Shown here: piece after piece, positions 7,495 to 17,700 of the stretch
Position numbering within the stretch: the first letter of the stretch is position 1
Layout of the letters: every line of letters begins with the position of its first letter
Origin: Aquabacter sp965279295
GTDB lineage: Bacteria > Pseudomonadota > Alphaproteobacteria > Rhizobiales > Xanthobacteraceae
Strand: one strand, 5' to 3'
DNA: 64,000 nucleotides
Assembly: GCA_965279295.1 (NCBI GenBank)
Contig: CBDIHQ010000013.1
Made by a program: the position numbers and the translations under genes
The notes under the pieces: generated by a model
The model's input: only the letters and a program-made list of their open reading frames with translations
Databases searched by the model: none
What the model was told of the DNA's origin: nothing

Positions 7495-7645
7495 GCGATT
7501 TTCCTCCGCATCGTCTCATGAATGGAGCAGACTTTTAGAGCCGTGTTTGATTTCATCAAAGGCACCGGCCGTTCCGCAGCCGACTGCGCCGCAACCCCGC
7601 GTACCGGCGGTGAACTGAGCAGATCCGAACCGGCCTTCGGGTGGC

Positions 7646-8596
7646 TCAGTCGAGGACGCGGACTGGGTTTCCGGCGCGCCAGGCGGCGATGCATTCCACC
7701 GTGCCGCCGTAGAAGATTTCGTAATTGCTTTTCGTCACGAAGCCGAGGTGCGGCGTGAGCACGACATTTTCCAGCAGCGCCAGTGGGTGGCCGGCGGGCA
7801 GCGGCTCCTCTTCGAACACGTCGAGGCCTGCCATGATGCGCTTTTCAAGCAGCGCCGCGATCATGGCCGGCTCGTCGATGATGCCGCCGCGCGACGTGTT
7901 GACCAGGATGGCGCCCGGTTTCATGCGCGCGAATTCCGCTGCACCGATAAGGCCCTTGTTGCGCGGGCCGAGCACGAGATGAATGGAGATCACGTCGGAT
8001 GTCTCCATCAGCTGCTCTTTCGTCACCGCTGTTGCGCCCGCTTCCGCCGCGCGCTCGGGCGTGAGGTTGGTGCTCCAGGCGATTGTCTTCATGCCGAAGG
8101 CCTGTGCGATGCCAGCCATTCTCGCGCCCAGCTTTCCAAGGCCGAGGAGGCCCAGGGTCTTGCCGTGAAGCGTCGTGCCAAGCGTCGACTGCCATTGGCC
8201 GGCCACGACCCGCTGGTGCTCGGAGGGAATATGGCGGGCGCACGCGAGGATAAGACCCCAGGCCAATTCCGGGGTGGCATTGGAGGATTCGCCGCCTTCG
8301 GTGTGGCACACGGTGATCCCGAGGCCCCGTGCCGCTTCCCTGTCCAGCGTGCGCAAATGCGTGCCGGTGTAGACGATGAGGCGCAGCTTGGGCAAAGCGC
8401 GCATCAGGTCCCCGGTCATGGTCATCCGCTCGCGCATCAGGCACAGCACGTCGAACTCCGCCAAAGCCTGCTTCGCGTCGTCGTCGGGCAGAGGACGGTC
8501 GAAGACGGTGATGGAAACGTCGTCGCCGAGCGAATGCCAGTCCGCCATGCGGAGCGCGACATTCTGATAATCGTCCAGTATCGCGATCCGCAGCAT
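7646..8596 (-). CDS. D-2-hydroxyacid dehydrogenase family protein
   Basis: This 316-residue NAD(P)-dependent dehydrogenase has the D-isomer-specific 2-hydroxyacid dehydrogenase plan. The nucleotide-binding loop is GLGKLG (152-157), and the catalytic set is Arg236 in NTSRGGIIDE, Glu264 in DVFEEEP and His283 in LTPHLGF. The family interconverts 2-oxoacids and D-2-hydroxyacids, and PdxB and SerA are relatives. Subfamily features such as HTEGGESSNATPELAWGLI are typical of uncharacterised alphaproteobacterial members. It lies between the FAH-family gene and the FMN-binding gene, all on the minus strand, suggesting a catabolic block. Confidence 0.92.
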   Translation of the reverse strand: MLRIAILDDYQNVALRMADWHSLGDDVSITVFDRPLPDDDAKQALAEFDVLCLMRERMTMTGDLMRALPKLRLIVYTGTHLRTLDREAARGLGITVCHTEGGESSNATPELAWGLILACARHIPSEHQRVVAGQWQSTLGTTLHGKTLGLLGLGKLGARMAGIAQAFGMKTIAWSTNLTPERAAEAGATAVTKEQLMETSDVISIHLVLGPRNKGLIGAAEFARMKPGAILVNTSRGGIIDEPAMIAALLEKRIMAGLDVFEEEPLPAGHPLALLENVVLTPHLGFVTKSNYEIFYGGTVECIAAWRAGNPVRVLD

Positions 8597-8784
8597 TTAA
8601 GGCACCAATCGTTTCAGGCCAAAGCAGGAGCCCGCTCGATTTAGCCGACGCGCCGCGTGCAGGGAAGCCGAACAGGGCGCCGGATTGTCCGTCAGGATGC
8701 GGTTGCGCGTGCTCTTGTCGGGAAACCCGTCGATCAGCACGTCAGCGGTGCGGTTGCGTCATCGATGGCGATGGAGCCGTGGCG

Positions 8785-9405
8785 TCAGTCCTGTGAACCC
8801 GCGCCGCGAAGCGCATGCACTTCGGCTTCTAGTTCAGCGAGCCTCTGGCGGAGCGGCATGACGGCGTCCGCGACCTGCTGTTCCGTAAACCGTGGGGTGA
8901 TGTGTTGGGGGCAATTCCAGTCGAACGCATCAAGCCTCAGGCGAAAGATCCGTTCGATCTTTGCCTTGTAGGAGGTCGTAGCGACCAAAGCAGCCAATGA
9001 CGGGTCCGCATCGGGCGCCAAGGTCTCCACATGAGCGTAAATCTTCAGGCGCGCGCGGCGGGGATAGTCCATAAGGAACAGGCAAACCCGTCCATCCGCC
9101 GCCAGATTGCCGGTGCTGATATATTGGCGGTTGCCGCGATAATCCGCGAACGCCAGCGTGCGGTCGTCCACCAGCTTGAGAAAGCCCGGCGGACCGCCGC
9201 GGTGCTGGACATAAGGCCACCCGGTTTCCGAAACCGTCGCCATGTAGAAGCTGTCACGCTCCGCAATGAATGCCGCTTCGTTCGCTGTGAAGCGGTCGAA
9301 CGCACGGTCGGCCGACAAATCCTCCCAGAGATGATCCGCGCCCATTTCGGCTTGCACCGTGCGGACACTGGGCGTCACCGCGATGTCGAGAAACCCATAC
9401 GACAT
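8785..9405 (-). CDS. Pyridoxamine 5'-phosphate oxidase-related FMN-binding protein
   Basis: This 206-residue protein has the FMN-binding split-barrel fold. After a helical N-terminus, the flavin-binding core reads FYMATVSETGWPYVQHRGGPPGFLKLVDD, then FADYRGNRQYISTGNL, then YPRRARLKIYAHVETL. The C-terminus (about 180-206) is a short amphipathic helix, RQRLAELEAEVHALR. Members of this clade are flavin reductase-like or of unknown function rather than true PdxH. AGGAAGAGG precedes the ATG. It is divergent from a LysR gene 142 bases away, the usual position for that regulator's target. Confidence 0.88.
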   Translation of the reverse strand: MSYGFLDIAVTPSVRTVQAEMGADHLWEDLSADRAFDRFTANEAAFIAERDSFYMATVSETGWPYVQHRGGPPGFLKLVDDRTLAFADYRGNRQYISTGNLAADGRVCLFLMDYPRRARLKIYAHVETLAPDADPSLAALVATTSYKAKIERIFRLRLDAFDWNCPQHITPRFTEQQVADAVMPLRQRLAELEAEVHALRGAGSQD

Positions 9406-9547
9406 GGCGCACCTCTTCCTGGCGGCGAGTGGGAGCGCAACACCGACCCCGCACCTTCGCTCGCCGTGGCAGAAGGATGGACATTTTCAGTGGCTATAAA
9501 AATCGGGTAATTCTGAGAGCCTCTCTTCCGAAAATTGGTGGGATGCC

Positions 9548-10480
9548 GTGGATCGCCTCGAAGCCATGTCGATGCTGGTGACGGTGACGCAAACCGGTAG
9601 CCTTTCCGCCGCGGGGCGCGCTCTCAAGGTGCCGCTTGCCACACTGAGCCGAAAGATTTCGGATCTCGAGGCGCTGCTTGGCACGCAATTGCTGATCCGC
9701 ACGACGCGCAAACTCACCCTTACCGATGCCGGCACCGTTTATGTCGCCGCCGCGCGCCGGATCCTCGAACAGGTGGAGGAGGCGGAGCGCGAAGCTGTCG
9801 GCGAATTCGACGCGCCCCGGGGTGAACTGGTTCTCACGGCACCCATTCAATTCGGCCGCCTGCATGTCCTGCCGGTGGTGGCGGATTTCCTCGGCCTTTT
9901 CCCTGACATCAGGGTCCGATTGACGCTGTCCGATCGCAGCCTCGACCTCATCGATGCGCATGTCGACATGGCAGTGCGCATCGGCCGGCTGCCGGACAGC
10001 TCGATGGTGGCGACGCAGGTTGGGCTTATGCGGACCATCGTGTGCGCCAGCCCCGCGCTTTTGGACCGCTTCGGCACACCCGAGGTCCCGGCCGACCTGC
10101 TAAAGTTGCCGTGCGTGGCGATCGATACGCCGGTGCCATCCCTCGGCTGGCTGTTCCGGGCACCGGTGTCCGGCACGGTGATCGACGTTCCCATCGTGCC
10201 GCGCCTTTCGGTGACCACCACAGAGGCGGCGGCGGACGCCGCCATCCGCCATGTCGGGGTCGCGCGGCTGCTGCACTATCAGGTGGCTGACGCTGTGACG
10301 GCCGGCGATCTTCGTATCATTCTTGATGCGTTCGAGTTGCCCCCCGTACCGGTGAGCCTGTTGCATGTCTCGCGTGCGCAGATGCCGCTGAAGATGCGCC
10401 GCTTTATCGACTTCGCCGCCCCTCGCTTGCGGCAGGCGTTCATGAAGTCGCTGGCCAATTTCGAGACAGCCGTTCCATGA
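9548..10480 (+). CDS. LysR family transcriptional regulator
   Basis: The protein of 310 residues starts at a GTG (VDRLEAMSMLVTV). It has the LysR winged HTH at 1-60, with SLSAAGRALKVPLATLSRKISDLE as the helix-turn-helix, and a C-terminal co-inducer-binding domain from about 90 to 295 (ELVLTAPIQFGRLHVLPVV onward). It belongs to the clade related to DsdC/AaeR-like 'first residue DRLxAM' regulators. It is divergent from the FMN-binding protein gene and probably regulates the three-gene block at 6556-9405. Confidence 0.92.
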   Translation: MDRLEAMSMLVTVTQTGSLSAAGRALKVPLATLSRKISDLEALLGTQLLIRTTRKLTLTDAGTVYVAAARRILEQVEEAEREAVGEFDAPRGELVLTAPIQFGRLHVLPVVADFLGLFPDIRVRLTLSDRSLDLIDAHVDMAVRIGRLPDSSMVATQVGLMRTIVCASPALLDRFGTPEVPADLLKLPCVAIDTPVPSLGWLFRAPVSGTVIDVPIVPRLSVTTTEAAADAAIRHVGVARLLHYQVADAVTAGDLRIILDAFELPPVPVSLLHVSRAQMPLKMRRFIDFAAPRLRQAFMKSLANFETAVP

Positions 10481-10910
10481 CGCGTTGATCTGCGTCAGGC
10501 ATCGTTTGAGGCTGCACCGGTCGTGCGGGAGAGGGATAACCCTGCGCCCGCAGAAAGCAGTGAGGGTTCGTGTTCCCGGCCAAATTCAACCTTGGTCGCT
10601 CTCGTCCTCACCCGGCGCACCCTGCGCTCTTCTTTCTAAAAATATAAAATATTGCGATAATTGATTTTATCGTAGATAGTAGTATTTCAAATAAATATTG
10701 AAGATAGAATCTTTTGTACGATTTTTGACATCGTATTTTTGTTCTAAATTTTCACTCATCTGCGCTCGTCGTGAGTTTTATTTTCTTATCGCTGCCGTAG
10801 TCGCCGCCCACTTAAGCGAGGCCGTATGGCCCGGTGGAGCGCTGGGCGTGAGGAAACGCAGTTTTACACCCATTTCGATGCTGGGTTGGGCCTATCGACA
10901 GGAGCTTCCC
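10481..10910. other. Intergenic region with an AT-rich block
   Basis: No gene is supported here. Bases about 10635-10765 drop to low GC within a GC-rich neighbourhood. They contain an inverted repeat CGATAA (10655-10660) and TTATCG (10667-10672), six bases apart. This looks like the promoter and operator region for the small gene that begins at 10911. An open frame running through it from 10698 is not supported, because a good ribosome binding site sits just before 10911. Confidence 0.5.
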
Positions 10911-11177
10911 ATGACGCTGAGGACGCAAGAGACCACGGTTACGTTCGCACATCCGTTCCGCCTCAATGCATTGCAGGATCTTTTGCCGGCAGGCACTTAT
11001 CGGCTGGTCACGGACGAAGAACAAATCCCCAACGTGTCGTTTCTCGCCTATCGACGCACGGCGACCATGATGCACACACCTGCCATTTCCGAGCATCACG
11101 GGGTGAGCGCCTGCCTGACCGTCAATCAGGCGGACCTGGACGCAGCCCTTCTGCGAGACCGGAAAAAGTCGAGTTGA
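10911..11177 (+). CDS. Small hypothetical protein (88 aa)
   Basis: The ATG at 10911 follows CAGGAGCTTCCC, a good ribosome binding site. The product is short and soluble with no signal peptide. Its first half reads VTFAHPFRLNALQDLLPAGTYRLVTDEEQ, resembling small alphaproteobacterial proteins of unknown function; the second half contains SFLAYRRTATMMHTP. It sits 41 bases before a DUF1488 gene on the same strand, and the two are probably co-transcribed. No function is assigned. Confidence 0.65.
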   Translation: MTLRTQETTVTFAHPFRLNALQDLLPAGTYRLVTDEEQIPNVSFLAYRRTATMMHTPAISEHHGVSACLTVNQADLDAALLRDRKKSS

Positions 11178-11218
11178 TCCGGGCAACACCAGCCACCATT
11201 CCCGAAGGGAATAAGCTC

Positions 11219-11482
11219 ATGGCGCTCCAGTTTCCCAATTCCAGCCGGATCTTCAACGAGGCCCGAGGGTGCGTCACGTTCTGGGGACACGATTCCACGT
11301 TCGAGATCGCCTTCCATGTGGATCAGGACGTCCTCCAGCGTTTTGCCCCCCACGAGGCCAGTGATGAAGCCGCTTCGCTGCGTGCCTTCGATGGCAACCG
11401 CAGAAAAATCGAACATGCCGCGAACGGCGTCTATTCCAAGAAGCGGCGCAGCTTCAACCGGCTTTCAACCTCCGACTTCTGA
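11219..11482 (+). CDS. DUF1488 family protein
   Basis: The 87-residue protein opens with MALQFPNSSRIFNEARGC, then VTFWGHDSTFEIAFHVDQD, the signature of the DUF1488 family (short proteins of unknown function common in rhizobia and relatives). The middle ASDEAASLRAFDGNRRKIEHAA matches the family's C-terminal helix, but this copy carries a basic tail (YSKKRRSFNRLSTSDF). GAAGGGA precedes the ATG. It is likely co-transcribed with the preceding 88-residue protein. Confidence 0.8.
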   Translation: MALQFPNSSRIFNEARGCVTFWGHDSTFEIAFHVDQDVLQRFAPHEASDEAASLRAFDGNRRKIEHAANGVYSKKRRSFNRLSTSDF

Positions 11483-11738
11483 CGGCCCATTCCCTCTAGC
11501 GGACCAACGCGTTCGCGCAGCTTGGAAGGCCGCGGCGCTTCCCCCGGATCGGCACTCGGCTTGGGGACGGGAGAGGCTGTGAGGACGAAACAGGCGCTGG
11601 GGGCCGGACAGGCCGGGGCTTCTTGCACGCTCCACGGAACGGATTGCGGCCGTCCAATGTTCTTTCTGCTTCGGTCAAGATCGACCCGCACACGATCGAT
11701 GTCCGCGCACTTGCCGTGAGGGCGGAAGAAAGGCTCTA

Positions 11739-14700
11739 TTGTACGCGTTCTTCCTCCAGGCCATCGGCCTTGCCTCGCCCGGTTCCCCGTGGAACGACCG
11801 TACTCCCATCCGCGAGGATCTTTTCAGCGTCGAACGGCTTGAGGAGCATGCCCGCAGCCTCGCCGCAGCGCAGCCGGTGGAACCTGGACCATCGCGGGGG
11901 CATTCGCTCTCGGCGCGCCTGGCGGACAACGGTGCCGTACTTCTGGACGCTTACCGAAACATCCTGCGCGCCATCGATGAAGGCGGAGCGATCACCCCAT
12001 CCGCAGAATGGCTAATCGACAATTATCATCTGGTTGAACGCCAGATGCGGGAGATCCGCTCCGACCTGCCGCCCAGTTATTATCGCCAGCTTCCCAAGCT
12101 CGCCACCGGCCCCTTGGCCGGCTACCCGCGCATTTTCGGAGTGGCGTGGGCGTTCGTCGCCCATACCGACAGCCGGTTCGATTCCGAGATGCTGGTGCGA
12201 TATCTGCGCGCCTATCAAGAGGTTCAGCCGCTCACCATCGGCGAGCTGTGGGCGGTGTCGATCACCCTGCGCATCGTCCTGATCGAGAACCTGCGGCGGC
12301 TGTCCCAGTGGATCGTGGACGATCGCATCGCGCGCCGCGAGGCGGACACCCTGGCGGACCGCCTGCTGGGCGCGGGCGGACGGCCGGCCGAATCCGCACA
12401 GGTGGTGCTCGAAAAACTCGAACACGCACCCCTGCCTGAGGCGCTTGCCGTCCAGCTTGTCCATCGACTGCGGGATCAGGACCCGCGCGTCACGCCGGCG
12501 CTGCTCTGGCTGGATCGGCGATTGGCGGCGCAAGGCATGACGGCGGACCAGGTGGTGCGCGATGTGCACCGCAGCCAGGGCGGTGCCAACGTCTCCGTCC
12601 GCAACATCATCACCAGCCTGCGGCTGATCTCCGATGTCGACTGGCAGGACCTGTTCGAGCGCACCAGCCTGGTTGACAATGTGCTGGCGGCGGGTGGCGC
12701 CTTCGAGGCGATGGATTTCGCCACGCGCAATCTCTACCGCAGCGCCATCGAGGAATTGGCACGCGGCTCCGAGCATACCGAGATCGACGTGGCGCACCGC
12801 GCGGTGGAGGCGGCGGAGCGTGATCGGCTGACCGCCAGCACGAACAAGGATCTCAGGGGCGGCGACCCCGGCTACCACCTGATCGCGGGCGGGCGGCGCG
12901 CCTTTGAGGCGACTTTGGGCTTCCGGCTTCCCTTGAACCGCATGTCGGTCCGGCTGAACCGGGCATTCGGCATCGGCGGCTATGCCGGAGCCATCATCCT
13001 TGAAACCCTGGTGCTCCTGGCCTTGCCGCTGCTGGTGGCGGGGGCATTGGGGTTGGACTGGGCGAGCCTTCTGCTGCTGGGTGTCCTGGGCGCCGTCCCG
13101 GCGATCGATGCGGCAGTGGCTCTGGTCAATCGCGCCATGAGCCTTGGCTTCGGCGCCACCCTGCTTCCCGCGCTCGAATTGCGCGAAGGCGTGCCCTCCC
13201 ACCTGCGAACGCTGGTGGCGGTGCCGACGCTGCTCACCAGTCTGCAATCGGTCGAGGAACACATCGAGCGGCTGGAGATCCATCATCTCGCCAGTCCGGA
13301 AGGCGATCTGCACTATGCGCTCCTGTCCGACTGGACAGATGCCGAGAGCGAGGATGCGGAAGGCGATGACGCCTTGGTGGCCGCAGCGGCCGAAGGCATC
13401 GCGCGGTTGAACGCGCGCTATGGGCCCGCGCCCGGCGGCGCGCGCTTCCTGCTGCTGCATCGCCGGCGGGTTTGGAACGACAGCGAAAGCCGTTGGATCG
13501 GCTGGGAACGCAAGCGGGGCAAGCTCCACGAATTGAACCGCTTCCTGCGCGGCGAGACCGACACCACCTTCATCGCGGTGCAGGGTGTCACCCCCACGGC
13601 CCCGGAGAACGTCCGCTACGTCGTCACGCTCGACGCGGACACCCGGCTGCCGCGCGACACGGTGCGCCGGCTGATCGGAAAGATGGCACACCCGCTCAAC
13701 CGCCCGCGCTTCGACATGGCGTCGAGCCGGGTGGTGGAAGGCTATGCCGTGCTGCAGCCCCGCGTCACCCCGTCGCTTCCCATGGGCCAGGAAGGATCGC
13801 TGTTCCAGCGGACCTTTTCCAGCGTGAGCGGCATCGACGCCTACGGCTCGGCGGTTTCCGACGTCTACCAGGACCTCTCCGGCGACGGCTCCTATGCCGG
13901 AAAAGGCATTTACGACCTGGACGCCTTCGAGGCATCGCTGGCCGGCCGGGTCCCGGATTCGACCCTGCTCAGTCATGATCTGTTTGAAGGCATCTTCGCG
14001 CGTGCGGGCCTTGCCTCCGACGTCGAGGTGGTCGAGGAATTCCCGGCCCGCTACGACGTCAGCGCGATGCGCCGCCACCGCTGGGCGCGCGGCGACTGGC
14101 AATTGCTGCCGTGGATCCTCAGCCACGGCCCCCTGCCGACCAACGCTTCGCCCGCCTTCGCTGCGATACCCGTGTTCGGCCGGCTGAAGATGCTGGACAA
14201 TCTACGCCGCTCGCTCTCCGGCCCGCTTGCCATTGCCGCGCTGCTTGTCGGCTGGACCATGCCGTGGGGCGCCGCACTGGTGTGGACTGCATTCATCCTG
14301 ATTACCCTGGCCCTGCCGGGGTTTATCCCCGTCGTCGCCGCGATTCCGCCCCGTCACCCCGGCGTGACCCTGACCAGTCACCTGCGCGCGCTATGGAGCG
14401 ACCTTCGGCTTGCCCTCGTCCAGTGCGGGCTCGTGGTGGTGTTCCTGGCGGACGAAGCCTGGCTGATGCTCGACGCCATCCTTCGCACGCTCTGGCGCCT
14501 GTGGGTGAGCCGCAGTCACCTCCTGCAATGGGTGCCCGCCGCTCAGGCAAACCAGGCACGACGCCTGGACCTCATGGGCTCCTACAGCCGCATGTGGGGC
14601 GCGCTGGTCATCGGCGCGCTGGCGCTGCTCGTCGCCCTCGCCTTCGGGCACGGCGCCTGGCCGCTGGCGGCGGGCTTCGCCGCGCTCTGGTTCGTGTCAC

Positions 14701-17700
14701 CGGCGGTGGCGCGCTGGGTGAGCCTTGCGCCCAAGATCGCCGGAAAGATGCAGGTCGAGGAGAGCGATGCACACGCTTTGCGGCTGATCGCGCGTCGCAC
14801 CTGGCGGTTCTTCGAGACATTCGTGACGCCGGCAGACAACATGCTGCCGCCGGACAATTTCCAGGAAGACCCCGCGCCAGCCCTGGCGCATCGGACCTCG
14901 CCGACCAATCTCGGCCTCTACCTTCTTTCGGTGGCGAGTGCGCGCGACTTCGGCTGGGTGGGAACGCGCGAAGCCATCGACCGTCTGGAACAGACACTCG
15001 GCACAATGGGCCGGCTCGCTCGTTTCCGCGGCCATTTCTACAATTGGTATGACACGGCCGACCTGAGGCCGCTGGACCCCAAATATGTTTCCGCTGTCGA
15101 TAGCGGCAACCTCGCCGGACACCTCATCGCGCTCGCCAATGCGTTGCAGGAATGGCGGGCGATCCCTCAATCCACCGCTGCGCGCCTCGCCGGTATTGCC
15201 GATGCCATCGACCTCACGCGCGCCGAGGCCGCCCGCCTGCAGGACGGCCGGCGCACACAGACCGTGACGCCGCGCCAGTTGGATGACGCGCTGGCCGCGC
15301 TACTGATCGATGTGAAGCTCCCCGCCGCGCAGGACGAGGATCTGCGCCGGCGGCTCGCGACACTCGCGGCCCAATCGGACACGATGATCGACATCGCCCG
15401 CACGCTGGCCACCGAGCGCGGCGACGAGGCCGGCGCCGACATGCTGTTCTGGGCCAAGGCGAGCCTTGATGCCATCGACAGCCATCGCCGCGACCTCACC
15501 CTCGGCACCGATACCCAAGCCGCGCTGGCGGCACGGCTGGAGACCCTTGAGGACACCGCCCGCGCCATGGCGATGGCGATGGAATTCGGCTTCCTGCTGG
15601 ACAAGGAACGCAACCTGCTGTCGATCGGATATCTTGTTCCAGAAGGAATCCTCGACACCAATTGCTACGACCTGCTCGCCTCCGAGGCGCGGCTCGCGAG
15701 TTTCTTCGCCATCGCCAAGGGCGATCTCCCGGCACGGCACTGGTTCCGCCTCGGCCGCTCGGTGACCCCGATCGCGCACGGCGCCGCCCTGATCTCCTGG
15801 TCAGGGTCCATGTTTGAATATCTGATGCCCTCGCTGGTCATGCGCGCGCCGGCCGACAGCCTGCTGGACCGGGCCAACCGCCTCGTCGTGCGGCGCCAGA
15901 TCGAATACGGGGCGATCCGGGGCGTGCCCTGGGGCATCTCGGAATCCGCATACAACGCGCGCGACCTGGAATTCACCTACCAATATTCCAATTTCGGCGT
16001 GCCCGGCCTTGGACTGAAGCGCGGGCTGGGCGACAACCTTGTCATCGCGCCCTATGCCACCGCGCTTGCCAGCATGGCCGACACGAAGGCCGCGTGCGCC
16101 AATTTCACCCGCCTCGCGGAATGCGGTGCCCAGGGCCGATACGGCTTCTACGAGGCGCTCGACTATACCCCGAGCCGCCTTCCCACCGGCCGGGACGTCG
16201 CCGTCGTTCACGCCTTCATGGCGCACCATCAGGGCATGAGCATCGTCGCCATCGCGGACGCGCTGCTGGATGGCATCATGCGCGCGCGTTTCCATGCCGA
16301 ACCCATGATCCAGGCAACCGAACTGCTGCTTCAGGAGCGCACCCCGCGCGACGTGGCGGTGGTCCGTCCCTGGATGACCGAGGCGAGGTCCTCCGTGCGG
16401 TCGCGCGATGTCGGGCTTTCCGGCGGGCGGCATTTCACCTCCGCGCAACAGGATACGCCGGCGACACATCTGCTTTCCAACGGCCGCTACGCCACCATGC
16501 TCACCGCCGCCGGCTCCGGCTATAGCCGGTGGGGCAATTTCGCCATCACCCGCTGGCGCGAGGATGCGACCTGCGATGATTTCGGATCCTATCTGTTCGT
16601 CAGGGACGTGAGCGGCGGCAACGCGTGGTCCGCCGGCTTCCAGCCCAGCGGGGTCGAACCCAATTCCTACAACGTCTCATTCTTCGAGGATCGTGCGGAG
16701 TTCGTGCGCCGCGACGGCAGCCTGGAGACCGCGCTCGACGTGCTGGTCTCGGCCGAGGAGGATGCCGAGGTGCGGCGCGTGTCCATCTCCAACAGCAGCA
16801 GCCGCGTGCGGGAACTGGACGTCACCTCCTACGCCGAACTGGTGCTGGCCGCGCAATCCTCCGACATCGCCCATCCGGTGTTCTCGAAGCTGTTCGTCCA
16901 GACCGAATATCTCGCCGAGATCGGCGCCATCCTTGCCACCCGGCGCCGCCGCACACCAAGCGAGCCGCAGATTTGGGCCGGGCACTTCTGCGTCGTCGAA
17001 GGCGAAACCGTAGGCGCGGCAGAAATCGAGACCGACCGCGCGCGCTTCCTCGGGCGCGGCCACGACATCCGCACGCCCATCGCCATAATCGACGGACGTC
17101 CGCTGTCCAACACTGTGGGCACGGTGCTCGATCCGATCTTCGCGTTGCGTCGGAGGGTGAGGATCGCGCCCGGCGGCATCGTGCGCATCACCTTCTGGAC
17201 CGCCGTCGCCTCCACCCGCGAAGCCCTGCTCGACATCATCGACAAGCACCGCGACACCACCGCTTATGGCCGTGCGGCGACCCTGGCCTGGACCCAGGCC
17301 CAGGTGGAAAGATACCACCTGGGCATCACACAGGGCGAGGCCGCGCTTTATCAGCGGCTCGCGGGCCACGCGATCTATGCCGCGCCCGCCTTGCGCCCGG
17401 CGTCGGACACCATCGAGAGGGGCGCGGGACCGCAGTCGGGCCTTTGGGGGCAGAGCATTTCGGGCGACCTGCCCATCGTGCTCCTGAGAATCTCCGACAT
17501 CGAAAATCTCGACATCGCGCGCGAATTGCTGAAGGCCCATGAATATTGGGGCCTGAAGCAGCTCGCTGTCGATCTCGTCATCCTCAACGACCGCCAGTCG
17601 TCCTATGTGCAGGACCTTCAGATCGCGCTCGAAACCCTGGCTCGGACCAGCCAGTCATGGTTTCAGGCCGGGCGAGGCGGCGCTTCGGGCCGCGTCTTCG

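Noticed and set aside
10698..11177. Longer version of the 88-residue protein starting in the AT-rich block
   Set aside because: The extra N-terminus has AT-region codon use and no ribosome binding site, whereas AGGAG directly precedes the ATG at 10911.
12012..14126. Minus-strand ORF of 704 codons within ndvB, and a minus-strand ORF of 879 codons within the RND pump (21676-24315)
   Set aside because: Both are shadows of long GC-rich genes, with biased Arg/His/Gln/Gly content and no domain.
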